Source: Chloranthus sessilifolius | Lineage: Eukaryota > Streptophyta > Magnoliopsida > Chloranthales > Chloranthaceae | NCBI GenBank assembly: GCA_021018995.1 | Contig: CM037586.1 | Span: 7,786,328-7,850,327, forward strand | Reading direction: 5' to 3' | DNA: 64,000 bases | Shown: one piece after another, positions 44,501-48,437 of the stretch | Position numbering within the stretch: position 1 is the first letter of the stretch | Layout of the letters: every line of letters starts with the position of its first letter | Made by a program: the position numbers and the translations under genes | The notes under the pieces: model-generated | Seen by the model: the letters and a program-made list of their open reading frames with translations, nothing else | Told to the model about the DNA's origin: nothing | Database searches by the model: none

Positions 44501-45563
44501 TGGTGCCCTTAGAGATTTGGTAGGTGCAAATAGAGCTACCCTATATAGCAGTGTTGTGCATGGTGTCTCTAGTTTTCGCACTCATTGCATCAAACACAAA
44601 ACATGTTATGCATTAATAGATATTTTGAAACGTGCATCAAACACAAAACATGTTACACATTAATAGAGATTTTGAAATGTTTCTTGAGTGCCTTTATTGG
44701 CACCTATGGAATCTTTTAGGGCACCTATTGGCCACGTGCGAGCCAAAAAGTGCATCCTTTGTGGATGCACTTCAAGATTCATTATAGGCTCCGTTCTAGA
44801 AAACCATCTTCTTCCATCTCCTCCTTCGGCAGATATTATAGCTCCGTCCACCTAAAAAACTACTCTTCTTCTGCTCCGGTGAATATTACAGCATCGGCGA
44901 ACCTACTTCCTCTTCTTCTTCGGCTTCAGCGAATATTTCAGCTCCGTCCACCTAAAAAACTCTTCTTCTCCGGCGAATATTACAGCTCCGGGGAACCTCC
45001 TCCTTTTCCTTCTACTCCTTCGTCGCCGGCATCTTCATCGACGTTGTTGCCAGCATCATGCAACTGAGAAGAAGGAGAGATGTTTAAAAAATATTTAAAT
45101 GGGTGCCTTTCAAGATTGTACCTTCATAAGTAAAGCACCCACAACACACACTTATGTTGGTGTTTTTCAAGAGTTGGTAGGTGGTGTTTCTTATTTCCTC
45201 TTAAAACTGAGGCCTACGTTTTGATGATTTCGACAACTAAAATCTTCCAAATAATTTTTTTTTTATTTTGGCGCCTGCCGGAAAAATATAAAGATGACTA
45301 ATGCTGAAGAAGCTATGGAACAAATGAAAAGCAAACCTTCAAAATTCTAAATATAAGCTTTAAAAGTTGCTAATATTATTCTACCTTTGTTCTTAATCAT
45401 AGATGATTTTATTTTGGTTGTTTCTGTATTATTAAAACAGGAGATTATGGGAGTCTTCAACAAGAACTGTATGATTAGTTATTCTGCATACAGAAACATT
45501 TTTCCGATATGGGCTCTCGGAGAATATCGCTCTCGAGTGCTGTACGCCTCTGTGAAACATTGA
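4163..45563 (+). CDS. CAS1: Cycloartenol synthase-like oxidosqualene cyclase (13 exons, 5' part outside window)
   Basis: The enzyme cyclises 2,3-oxidosqualene to cycloartenol, the first committed step of plant sterol synthesis, on the ER membrane. Exons: 4163-4329, 6099-6287, 15524-15637, 16253-16375, 16457-16579, 17093-17188, 18696-18752, 36065-36111, 36210-36353, 37178-37355, 39226-39306, 43813-43896, 45441-45563. They encode about 508 residues without a stop, and every intron is GT-AG with matching phase. Using Arabidopsis CAS1 numbering by collinearity, MWCHCR places His257, GYNG places Tyr410, and [11 protein letters not shown] places His477, Ile481 and the catalytic acid Asp483. All five are the cycloartenol-type residues, whereas lupeol and beta-amyrin synthases differ at the MWCHCR and GYNG positions. 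QW motifs are QNKDGGF, QEPDGSW, QLASGGW and QMENGDF. The first exon opens in phase 1 in the middle of a Gly codon, so about 250 N-terminal residues must lie upstream. Cucurbitadienol synthase is a close alternative that cannot be excluded without the N-terminus. Confidence 0.93.
4330..6098 (+). other. Intron w1 (1.77 kb)
   Basis: Contains hAT-like MITE copy 2 (4648-5128). The remaining sequence, 4330-4639 and 5137-6098, is AT-rich and shows no gene, RNA or further mobile element that I can recognise. Confidence 0.85.
4648..5128 (+). mobile_element. hAT-like MITE, copy 2
   Basis: A 481 bp element beginning CAGTGTTCTTTAGGCAC and ending GTCTCGGCACTG. It is flanked by a perfect 8 bp duplication, CTAGTTCT (4640-4647 and 5129-5136). 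This is the cleanest copy for defining the family ends. It carries a small internal duplication of the CATGCCGACACTTGG segment near the left end. Confidence 0.9.
6099..6287 (+). CDS. CAS1: Cyclase exon w2 (residues ~308-370)
   Basis: A 63-codon exon, acceptor TATTGCAG and donor AAG|GTAATC, both ends phase 0. It encodes the block from [15 protein letters not shown] to [17 protein letters not shown], which is strongly conserved across plant oxidosqualene cyclases. No substitutions break the conserved core. Confidence 0.95.
7385..10559 (-). pseudogene. Inner copia polyprotein remnant
   Basis: Read right to left: protease / gag-pre-integrase region (10559-9984, with [15 protein letters not shown]), integrase (9834-9478, with [13 protein letters not shown] and ANFLINRM), the linker, then reverse transcriptase. 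In the latter, [16 protein letters not shown] lies at about 8760, [17 protein letters not shown] at about 8420 and [19 protein letters not shown] at about 8190. RNase H is at 7648-7385, with [15 protein letters not shown]. The domain order is that of Ty1/copia. The frame changes several times and stops interrupt every domain, so no functional protein can be made. Confidence 0.85.
10573..11294. mobile_element. hAT-like non-autonomous element inside the inner copia
   Basis: It splits the copia protease/gag frame: WIIDFGA is encoded right of the insertion and VHMSGMA left of it. The putative 8 bp duplication is CCGTTGCT (10565-10572) versus ACATTGCT (11295-11302), six of eight matching. The ends are ATGTCAAAATC and (reverse complement) TGTAGAAATC. 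Subterminal copies of GAATC(C/G)TACGATTT-like words lie at 10575-10735 and again near 11220-11290, as is usual for hAT elements. The body is AT-rich and non-coding. Confidence 0.68.
11583..12005. repeat. Tandem duplication of about 180-195 bp within the inner copia leader
   Basis: The segment containing TGCAATATGTCGGCACACTC, CAACAGTTGCACTGCAAGG and CACTGTTGGA occurs twice, at about 11583-11770 and 11775-12005, with a 30 bp extra stretch in the second copy. It lies between the recognisable gag end and the 5' LTR of the inner copia. The remainder of 11303-12510 holds only the (AT)n tract at 12381-12413. Confidence 0.75.
12381..12413. repeat. (AT)n microsatellite
   Basis: An uninterrupted AT run of about 33 bases in the leader of the inner copia. 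Confidence 0.95.
14468..14934 (+). mobile_element. hAT-like MITE, copy 3, inside copia integrase
   Basis: A 467 bp copy with ends CAATGATACCTAGGCAC and GTGTCTAGGTAACATTG. The flanking duplication is ATAAAAAC (14460-14467) and ATAGAAAC (14935-14942), seven of eight. The copia integrase frame is readable on both sides, KSVRCVS to the right and the D-S-L-I-D-K block to the left. The MITE therefore inserted into the copia element and is younger than it. Confidence 0.88.
15524..15637 (+). CDS. CAS1: Cyclase exon w3 (residues ~371-408)
   Basis: A 38-codon exon, acceptor ACATGTAG and donor CAG|GTTCAG, phase 0 at both ends. It begins [11 protein letters not shown] and ends AEDGMKMQ, the hallmark block that precedes the Tyr410 region. 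Confidence 0.95.
15694..16080. mobile_element. Foldback MITE, family A copy 1
   Basis: The long imperfect inverted arms read GGTGCCTCTATTCGCGCC on the left and the complement of GGAACCTCTATTCACGCC on the right. They continue through TTGAATCAGA...GATCATTTTTCATTCCAATCTTCC and CATGGTCTCAAGATC. The central words GTGGCACA...TCCCAAAAA are shared by all copies (16605, 35129, 44159 and about 49330). It lies in the 615 bp intron between exons w3 and w4 and can fold into one hairpin. A MULE-type origin is likely but no clean 9 bp duplication was seen. Confidence 0.75.
16253..16375 (+). CDS. CAS1: Cyclase exon w4 (residues ~409-449, Tyr410)
   Basis: A 41-codon exon, acceptor AATTGCAG and donor CAG|GTTTGA. 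It starts [17 protein letters not shown]. The Tyr in second position corresponds to Tyr410 of Arabidopsis CAS1, where lanosterol synthases of fungi carry Thr and pentacyclic triterpene synthases have a different motif. The exon ends ...[11 protein letters not shown]. Confidence 0.95.
16457..16579 (+). CDS. CAS1: Cyclase exon w5 with DCTAE catalytic motif (residues ~450-490)
   Basis: A 41-codon exon following an intron of only 81 nt (16376-16456). The acceptor is the less common GTGAAG and the donor AAA|GTAATT. It encodes [20 protein letters not shown] followed by TAEGLK. The DCTAE Asp protonates the epoxide to start cyclisation. His477 and Ile481 immediately before it are the residues that favour cycloartenol over lanosterol. 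Confidence 0.96.
16605..17032. mobile_element. Foldback MITE, family A copy 2
   Basis: It occupies nearly the whole 513 bp intron between exons w5 and w6, starting 26 bp after the w5 donor and ending 61 bp before the w6 exon. The left arm begins GGTACCTCTATTCTCCCC and the right arm ends with the complement of GGGTACCTATTCGCACC. The arms pair over roughly 150 bp, including CTGAAAGC, GAAATCAGACGATG and ATCTTGAGACCATGA. The body is related to the copy at 15694. Confidence 0.75.
17093..17188 (+). CDS. CAS1: Cyclase exon w6
   Basis: A 32-codon exon, acceptor TTGTGCAG and donor CAG|GTAACA. It reads [20 protein letters not shown] and then [12 protein letters not shown]. This is the variable segment of the family; it is one residue shorter than in Arabidopsis CAS1 and still in frame. 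The closing Gln starts a QW motif completed in the next exon. Confidence 0.93.
17232..17657. mobile_element. Foldback MITE, family B copy 2
   Basis: The left end GGACCCGACTCTCCTGACCG and the right end (reverse complement GGATAATGGCTCCTGACTG) form inverted arms with TTTAAACACC inward. They match the copy at 3655-4088. It lies in the 1.5 kb intron between exons w6 and w7. Confidence 0.7.
17697..18560 (-). mobile_element. 5'-truncated LINE (L1-type) fragment, minus strand
   Basis: The minus-strand frames encode the C-terminal part of LINE ORF2: [15 protein letters not shown]...[19 protein letters not shown] at about 18530-18430, then the zf-RVT-like region to about 18060. The sequence ends on the minus strand with TTTTACTGATTAAAAAATAA, the usual L1-type 3' end with a short A-rich tail. 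Frames are shifted and interrupted. Only the last ~0.9 kb of a LINE is present, typical of 5' truncation during target-primed insertion. Confidence 0.75.
18696..18752 (+). CDS. CAS1: Cyclase exon w7 (19 codons)
   Basis: A small exon, acceptor TCCTGCAG and donor GAG|GTAACC, encoding [19 protein letters not shown]. The preceding Gln plus NKDGGF forms a QW-type repeat. It precedes the 17.3 kb intron. Confidence 0.94.
18770..19044. mobile_element. Probable small hAT-like element with GATACG/CGTATC subterminal words
   Basis: Dense repeats of GATACG, GGTATCG and CCGATAC run through the segment. The right end reads GAGTTTGATACCTTG, resembling the CAAGG-type hAT terminus seen at 52547. The left end (CATGAGG...CTCGGC) matches only partly and no 8 bp duplication was found, so the boundaries are uncertain. 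Confidence 0.4.
20164..20248. repeat. (AT)n microsatellite, about 85 bp
   Basis: An uninterrupted AT run at the left junction between the copia leader and the gypsy LTR. The gap 20249-20367 holds a short unclassified segment with GGGTAATGATCACC. Confidence 0.95.
21634..24830 (-). pseudogene. hAT transposase, degenerate
   Basis: Read right to left on the minus strand. A BED-type zinc finger comes first (about 24810-24620: [20 protein letters not shown]), with an in-frame TGA at 24779-24781. A linker rich in charged residues follows (24463-24269). The DUF659-type catalytic-core block is at 24094-23480, with [20 protein letters not shown] and the [13 protein letters not shown] segment. The hAT C-terminal dimerisation domain is at 22717-22514, with [16 protein letters not shown] and [16 protein letters not shown] basic and Asp-rich tail lies at 22313-22068 and a Tyr/Gly/Pro-rich tail at 21933-21634. 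Stops and frame changes separate the blocks; some could be introns, but the BED stop argues that the copy is dead. Confidence 0.82.
24850..25425. repeat. AT-rich tandem repeat array inside the hAT element
   Basis: Degenerate units of about 45-60 bp built from TTTATTTGATATTATTCTAA and TTTTTAAAATATTAGATTAT are repeated roughly ten times with length variation. No coding content. Confidence 0.75.
25430..25715. repeat. Inverted repeats TGTCACATGTGGCATGGGG
   Basis: Several direct and inverted copies of the word TGTCACATGTGGCATGGGG and its complement alternate with ATTGATGTGTCA, giving strong hairpin potential. They are followed by a short (TA)n tract at about 25665-25686. The array is non-coding and internal to the hAT element, upstream of its transposase. 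Confidence 0.7.
25745..25875. repeat. About 20 bp tandem repeats
   Basis: Six near copies of GGGTAGATCTTGAAATTTAA, in the hAT element upstream of the transposase frames. Confidence 0.8.
26426..26437 (+). other. Gypsy primer-binding site
   Basis: TGGTATCAAAGC differs by one base from the common Met-initiator tRNA complement TGGTATCAGAGC. It lies a few bases after the end of the 5' LTR. Confidence 0.75.
26733..30942 (+). pseudogene. Ty3/gypsy gag-pol remnant
   Basis: Gag is at 26733-27137 ([19 protein letters not shown]). A zinc knuckle, [12 protein letters not shown] and then a stop, lies at about 27515-27555. The protease is at 27803-28120, where the active-site Asp-Ser is followed by Arg instead of Gly. 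Reverse transcriptase spans 28225-28905, with [15 protein letters not shown] and the catalytic YFDD at about 28824-28835. After a frame change near 28905, RNase H continues to about 29600 ([15 protein letters not shown]). The integrase zinc-binding HHCC block is at about 29800-29960 and the core at about 30005-30470. The C-terminal [20 protein letters not shown] segment lies at about 30719-30780. There are at least four frame changes, plus in-frame stops (for example at 29341 and 30238). No chromodomain is seen. Confidence 0.88.
31870..32230 (+). mobile_element. LINE (L1-type) 3' end, 5'-truncated
   Basis: The frame [20 protein letters not shown] at about 31927-31986, followed by [12 protein letters not shown], matches the C-terminal end of plant L1 ORF2. 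The 3' end TTAATATAATCTTTATTATTGATAAAAAAAAT at 32180-32212 is the standard short-tail signature. It sits in the copia shell between the gag and RT remnants. The flanks 31740-31870 and 32213-32400 are AT-rich simple sequence with repeated AACTATTAAAAAATC and TTTAATACGCGAAAA words. Confidence 0.65.
33001..34711 (-). mobile_element. GC-rich LTR-like segment, possibly minus-strand
   Basis: The segment runs from TGTTTGGTAAAC to GTTGCCAAACA, so it has TG/CA ends and short inverted termini. On the minus strand TGGTATCAGAGTGATGG at about 33195-33211 resembles a primer-binding site, which would put an LTR at about 33212-34711 and only about 200 bp of internal sequence. No polyprotein is visible and no flanking duplication was found. 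Its base composition is much more GC-rich than its surroundings. Confidence 0.35.
33905..34345. repeat. About 70 bp GC-rich tandem repeat with GTGCC/GGCAC palindromes
   Basis: Units begin GTCGCGTGTCCTCTTGACAC or a variant, at about 34071, 34141 and 34212, with shorter and more divergent units on both sides. Each unit is itself built of about 23 bp modules of the form CGTGCC-TCTTGGCACC-CAT. GTGCC paired with GGCAC makes a small hairpin in each module. Confidence 0.75.
34712..35128. repeat. 41 bp tandem duplication in otherwise empty intron sequence
   Basis: 34923-34963 and 34964-35004 repeat GACAACCAATTACTGTTATA...CCAAATAGAT. A short (TC)n tract lies at about 34761-34782. Nothing else recognised in this stretch. 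Confidence 0.75.
35129..35577. mobile_element. Foldback MITE, family A copy 3
   Basis: The outer arms CATGTGCTTAAAC...TGACTGCTTTGAATCAGACG and the matching right end (complement CACGTGCTTAAAC...CGACTGCTTTGAATCAG) pair. The core carries GTGGCACACATTCTGAAAA and TTTTGGGATGTGTGCCACAT. A stretch of about 130 bp at 35180-35300 interrupts the left arm. Confidence 0.7.
36065..36111 (+). CDS. CAS1: Cyclase exon w8 (47 bp)
   Basis: The smallest exon, acceptor TTTCAG and donor CC|GTAAGA, reading [15 protein letters not shown] plus two bases of a Pro codon completed by the next exon. The sequence is fully conserved with the family, which confirms correct joining across the 17.3 kb intron. Confidence 0.95.
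36210..36353 (+). CDS. CAS1: Cyclase exon w9
   Basis: Follows a 98 nt intron. The acceptor is ATTCTAG and the donor ATG|GTTTGT. It completes the Pro codon, then reads [20 protein letters not shown] and ends IQEPDGS plus the first two bases of Trp. QEPDGSW is a QW motif, a structural repeat of the alpha-barrel in all cyclases of this superfamily. Confidence 0.95.
36409..37011. mobile_element. Tourist-like (PIF/Harbinger) MITE
   Basis: The ends are GGCTATGTTTGGATAGG and the complement of GGCTCTGTTTGGATG, flanked by the 3 bp duplication TTA (36406-36408 and 37012-37014) typical of PIF/Harbinger. The first ~80 bp are tandemly duplicated (36409 and 36493). A long (TC)n tract lies at 36722-36772. 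It fills most of the 824 bp intron between exons w9 and w10. Confidence 0.8.
36722..36772. repeat. (TC)n microsatellite
   Basis: An uninterrupted TC run of about 50 bases inside the Tourist-like MITE. Confidence 0.95.
37178..37355 (+). CDS. CAS1: Cyclase exon w10
   Basis: The acceptor is TGGATAG and the donor AAG|GTGAAG. The first base completes the Trp codon of the QW motif. It then reads [20 protein letters not shown] and ends [19 protein letters not shown], holding another QW motif. All are highly conserved positions. Confidence 0.95.
38708..39012. mobile_element. Foldback MITE, family C, with perfect 18 bp termini
   Basis: GGGAATGCTAACCTCACC at the left and its exact reverse complement at the right. 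The inverted arms extend inward through AATAATGCCCTTATTAAAG and CCTTTAATAAGGGTATTATTG. It is flanked on both sides by (TA)n tracts (38682-38704 and 39014-39075), so a TA target duplication is possible but not demonstrable. Confidence 0.8.
39014..39075. repeat. (TA)n microsatellite
   Basis: About 62 bases of TA directly at the right end of the foldback element. Confidence 0.95.
39226..39306 (+). CDS. CAS1: Cyclase exon w11 (27 codons)
   Basis: The acceptor is GAAACAG and the donor CAG|GTTTGT, phase 0 at both ends. It reads [20 protein letters not shown] followed by SLIDANQ. It aligns without gaps to the family block around HVVNT. Confidence 0.94.
39648..40055. mobile_element. MITE family D copy 1, flanked by TA/TG microsatellites
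   Basis: The left arm includes GGGACGTGG and GTAGGGTTTGAACCCTAC. The right arm includes GTAGGGTTCAACCCTAC and GTCCTAGGGAACCGGCTTCC. A second copy at 43233 shares the whole body (for example GCCCAACAAAC and GCTGCCA(T/C)GTGGC). The two copies have the same orientation. Confidence 0.7.
40062..40114. repeat. (TG)n(GA)n compound microsatellite
   Basis: About 20 bases of TG followed by about 33 bases of GA, immediately right of the family D element. Confidence 0.95.
40443..40899 (+). mobile_element. hAT-like MITE, copy 4
   Basis: A 457 bp copy with ends CATTGTTACCTAGGTAC and GTGTCTAGGTAGCACTG. The flanking duplication is CCTCATTG (40435-40442) and CATCATTG (40900-40907), seven of eight. Same orientation as the other three copies. 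Confidence 0.88.
42150..42298 (+). mobile_element. tRNA-derived SINE, Au-like
   Basis: A Pol III A-box-like TGGCACAATGGTTAAAGGC near the start, a middle part ending GGGATCCACTCTGCATAATG, then GGGC and a T run (42290-42298). This layout, with a GGGATC-CAnTG-GCA-GGGC-Tn end, is that of the Au SINE family found across angiosperms. The B box is degenerate. Confidence 0.6.
42328..42588. mobile_element. Small hAT-like MITE, 261 bp
   Basis: Perfect 15 bp inverted termini, CATAGTGACAAATTT and its complement. The interior has repeated AAATTT(C/T)GG-like words. The flanking 8 bp do not match, so the target duplication is eroded. Confidence 0.68.
43233..43610. mobile_element. MITE family D copy 2
   Basis: Same body as 39648-40055. 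The left part has ACGTGGTCGTAGGGTTC and the right end has GTCCTAGGGAACCAGCTTCC, followed by a (TA)n tract (43611-43630). Confidence 0.7.
43813..43896 (+). CDS. CAS1: Cyclase exon w12 (28 codons)
   Basis: The acceptor is the less usual GGAGAAG and the donor CAG|GTATCT. It encodes [20 protein letters not shown] followed by [15 protein letters not shown] is the last QW motif. Preserved frame and length support function. Confidence 0.94.
43897..45440 (+). other. Intron w12 (1.54 kb)
   Basis: Contains foldback MITE A copy 4 (44159-44541), a 50 bp tandem duplication of GCATCAAACACAAAACATG (about 44586-44683) and a degenerate tandem repeat of about 105 bp (44830-45000) with CTCCGTCCACCTAAAAAACT and GAATATTACAGC. 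The rest shows nothing recognisable. Confidence 0.75.
44159..44541. mobile_element. Foldback MITE, family A copy 4
   Basis: The best-preserved family A copy: GGGTAGCTCTATTTGCACC at the left and its exact reverse complement at the right. The inverted arms continue through TTGATTGCTTTGAAT/TCTGATTCAAAGCGGTCAA, CATGGGCGTACCATCAAA and TGTGGCACACATCCCAAAAA. The two halves face each other over nearly the whole 383 bp. Confidence 0.82.
45441..45563 (+). CDS. CAS1: Cyclase last exon w13 with stop
   Basis: The acceptor is TAAAACAG. It encodes [20 protein letters not shown], then [20 protein letters not shown] and TGA at 45561-45563. The block up to LGEYR is strongly conserved and the final ten residues are family-variable. 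The sequence after the stop (45564-45700) is T-rich, as in plant 3' untranslated regions; no confident poly(A) signal was picked. Confidence 0.95.
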   Translation, partial: EIMGVFNKNCMISYSAYRNIFPIWALGEYRSRVLYASVKH

Positions 45564-46510
45564 TATCGTCTAATCTGCGTTTGAGTCTTTGTTACTGTTC
45601 GAAAGGGCCTGAAGTTTTTTTGTTTTGATAATTTATCTTTGTTACTGTTCTAAACAGTGTTAACTTTATTTTTTTTCCTTTAGTTCCTGAAATATTTGTT
45701 CACTTTGGTTACAATTTGAAACTAAAAATAGTACTGTAAATCCTAGTAAGAAAGTATTCTGGTGATATAGATGGTGTTCGAGGTTGCGATTATGAAAAGA
45801 TCGCGACATCTATGACTGCTATTAAACATATTGTGCTATGATGGCCAATTTTTGTGCCACGTGGGGCAAATGTTTGATCAGTCAAAGTAGTCAACTAGCA
45901 GCCCATCATCAGCATATTTCTCAGCCCTAAACTCAGAGTCTTTTGGAGGATTCGAACAATTTGATTAGTGCACTTTAATTTTGACTCTTAAACAAAGACA
46001 AATTACCTTCCATGTTAGAGTGCATAGGTCAGGAGGGTTCAGCTGATTTCTTGTTCCTTTAGTTCAATATATGAATTATGATCCTGATGACTTTGGATTG
46101 CTAACAAATGCATGTCATGTGCAAAAATATGTGCTACACTGCGTCTACTTCACTTGTTCCTCATCTCCATTGCATTATTGTTGTTATTATTATTTTTTAT
46201 TATTATTATTATTATCATCATTCAATTTTGAATTGGAATCATTTCAAATAAAAGCTTCTCTTTTAAGTAAGAGCTAATATAGATTGGCTGACCAAATCGA
46301 TGGCGCTGCATGGCCTCCGGGGGCAAATGGCATAGCTCTTCTGGGCCTAAGAGCCACTAAGGCCTCAGAAGGTGGCCCAGGAGCGCCTTTTGGTATACCA
46401 GCTCCCCACCTTAATAGGGCTGGCCGCCTATAAAATATCAAGTCTTTTAAATTATGTGTGAGGGGCAACTATTCGTGGGCACGAAATGCTTCACTGTTAA
46501 TTAACAGTTT
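45564..46510. other. 3' flank of the cyclase gene, no gene seen
   Basis: Presumably includes the 3' untranslated region. It contains a TTATTATTATTATTATT-type (TTA)n tract at about 46180-46215. No further coding or RNA gene recognised. Confidence 0.6.
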
Positions 46511-46712
46511 GTCAAGCATTCATACAGCATAGAACAGCCCAGATGTAGTGCCTATGCATACTAAGAGGATAACCTCTTGGAGATGAATTTTACGTAACAA
46601 ATCAGTTACCTTTGTTAATGTAAAGGGAGAAAGCAAACGTGCAATGTTGAACCCACGACTGCATCCCCCACAAAGTGGGGAGAATACCAACTGAGCTATC
46701 AGACAAGCATCC
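46511..46712 (-). mobile_element. tRNA-derived SINE, copy 1
   Basis: On the minus strand the head reads GGATGCTTGTCTGATAGCTC, then AGTTGGTA (A-box) and GTGGGTTCAACATTGC (B-box), at 46712-46641, so it is clearly tRNA-like. The tail has GCACTACATCTGGGCTG, shared with the copy next to it. The internal stem text differs from any intact tRNA, which is why it is called a SINE rather than a tRNA gene. Confidence 0.65.
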
Positions 46713-46718
46713 AAATCT

Positions 46719-46934
46719 TTTTTGCAATTTTTTTTAGGATGTCATACGGCATAGGCAGCCCAAATGTAGTGTTTGTGCAAATTTGCATGCATAGAGGAAG
46801 CACTTTTGGTGTAACACATTGAGGGGGAACCCACATAAAGGACAGGGGCAGGCGTGGAGATTAAAATCCACAAAATGTGCTTCCACAAGGGAAGAGGATA
46901 CCAGTTGAGCTATGGCTCAACCGATCAAGCATCC
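46719..46934 (-). mobile_element. tRNA-derived SINE, copy 2
   Basis: The head on the minus strand begins GGATGCTTGATCGG, with A-box TAGCTCAACTGGTATCC and a degenerate B-box. The tail ends CACTACATTTGGGCTGCC...GTATGACATCC, followed by an A-rich tail (plus-strand T run 46719-46735). Same orientation as copy 1 and directly next to it. Confidence 0.65.
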
Positions 46935-46966
46935 AAATCAATAGGACATTTTGGATGTAAACCTTA

Positions 46967-47171
46967 GGCTACGTTTGGGTTAGCTCTTTCAAGGCAAAGA
47001 GCAGCTCTTATGTTATTTAGCTCCGGCAGATAACTACTTTAATGTTTGATAACACAGCTTCTCGTCCCAATTGCTCTAATGGGGAACTAGTTTAAGTGAT
47101 AAAAATTTACTCTGACAGAGAGCAAATAAAGAGCTGCTTCTGCTCTTATAAGAGCTAACCCAAACGCAATC
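46967..47171. mobile_element. Tourist-like MITE, 205 bp
   Basis: The termini are GGCTACGTTTGGGTTAGCTC and the complement of GATTGCGTTTGGGTTAGCTC, with TTA target duplications (46964-46966 and 47172-47174). The arms pair through AGAGCAGCTCTT and GAGCTGCTTCTGCTCTT. Its right half is part of the 135 bp duplication that follows. Confidence 0.78.
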
Positions 47172-47390
47172 TTAGCATCTTACTTGGATATTTATTTGGT
47201 AATCTTTCTAAGTTAAGATAAAGAGACCGGCATAATCAATTGCAATCTCACAGAGAGCAATCAAAGAGCTACTTCTCCTCTTATAAGAGCTAACCCATAC
47301 ACAGCCTTAGCATCTTCCCTCGATATTTATTTGGTAATCTTTCTAAGTTCAAGATAAAGAGACCTTCATATAATTAATTACAATCAAGTT
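47115..47390. repeat. 135 bp tandem duplication spanning a MITE end and its flank
   Basis: Unit 1 (47115-47249) and unit 2 (47250 to about 47390) each contain ACAGAGAGCAA, CTCTTATAAGAGCTAACCC, TTAGCATCTT and TATTTATTTGGTAATCTTTC. The unit covers the right half of the Tourist-like MITE plus its host flank, so the duplication happened after the insertion. Confidence 0.8.
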
Positions 47391-47507
47391 TTTATTAGTT
47401 ACACGTCCTCAGCAGTTCTTGGTACTCGAGTCAATGCCCATCATGCCTTGTAACATCAGTGTTCTGTGTAATTTAAAGTCCACGATCTGAACATTTGATA
47501 AATTCAG

Positions 47508-47689
47508 TTTTTTTTTTTTTTTTTTTTTTTTTCTTTCACGACTTGAGCTCTCATTAGTTGCATGTTAGTATATAAAATATGACTTGAGCTTTCATTGGTT
47601 GCATCTCATTTCAGCTGCCTTTGAAAGGACGAGTGAAATAGCACGCAACAGTGAGAGCTCGAGTCATGAGTTTATGTTACTAGATGATC

Positions 47690-47744
<55 letters not shown>
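47508..47744. repeat. Poly(T) run and (AT)n tract
   Basis: T run at 47508-47532 and (AT)n at about 47692-47744. The segments around them contain ACTTGAGCT(C/T)TCATT(A/G)GTTGCAT twice. The stretch 47745-48238 has repeated TCCACGTGG(C/A)/CCTCCAAG words suggesting another decayed foldback element. Confidence 0.7.
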
Positions 47745-47748
<4 letters not shown>

Positions 47749-48238
47749 ATGATTATATGATTTGAGTCATGAGATTACATTTCATTACTCGAGTAAGAGG
47801 ATCATTACCCATAACATTATTTGGGCACGGTCCTCCAAGGTCCACGTGACACCCAAAACATTATTTAGGAGTCACATGGAGCACGGGTGGATGGTTTAAA
47901 TCAATTTTAACAAAATAAATTTCAAAAAATAATAAAATTAAAAAACACGAGTCAAAGTTTGATTGGTTTCAATGGTCCACATTTCATGATTCAAAAAACA
48001 AATGGTTGAGATGAGTTTTTGTTTTATTTTTTTAAAGGTGATCTGAGCAGTGCCTCCAAGCTCCACGTGGCATCGAAACAATATTCTAGGTGCCCCGTGG
48101 AGCTCCACATGGAACCTTGGAAGATGAAAACCTTTTCATATATATATATATATAGTAACCCTACCATGGAGGACCAAAACCTTATTCAAAAGTTGACCAA
48201 AACTCATTTGAAGGGCAGAAAGAAGTGGGAATTCCTTT

Positions 48239-48429
48239 CATGGTTCAAAATTTTGGCCGAAATTTTCAAATTTCGGTCGAAATGTTTCGGTCCCCACTAA
48301 AACCAAAACGAAAATTATAAATTTCGAGTTCTTAAAGTATTGGGGGAAGATTTCGGCCGAAATTTCGGTTCAAAATTTCGGTTTCGATGGGGACCAAAAC
48401 CGAAATGAAATCCAATTTTTTGAACCTTG
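48239..48429. mobile_element. Small hAT MITE with TTTCGGCCGAAA subterminal palindromes
   Basis: The termini are CATGGTTCAAAATTTTGG and the complement of CAAGGTTCAAAAAATTGG. The 8 bp duplication is ATTCCTTT (48231-48238) and ATGCCTTT (48430-48437), seven of eight. The interior is packed with GGCCGAAATTT and AAATTTCGG words. 191 bp, non-coding. Confidence 0.78.
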
Positions 48430-48437
48430 ATGCCTTT

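Noticed and set aside
4163-45563. Alternative call as lupeol or beta-amyrin synthase
   Set aside because: MWCHCR instead of the Tyr-containing motif, and GYNGSQLWD instead of the SFGSQ-type motif, are sterol-cyclase features. Cucurbitadienol synthase remains possible.
46641-46712. Possible second tRNA gene on the minus strand
   Set aside because: The A and B boxes are good, but the acceptor stem does not pair and the sequence continues into a SINE body shared with the adjacent copy.
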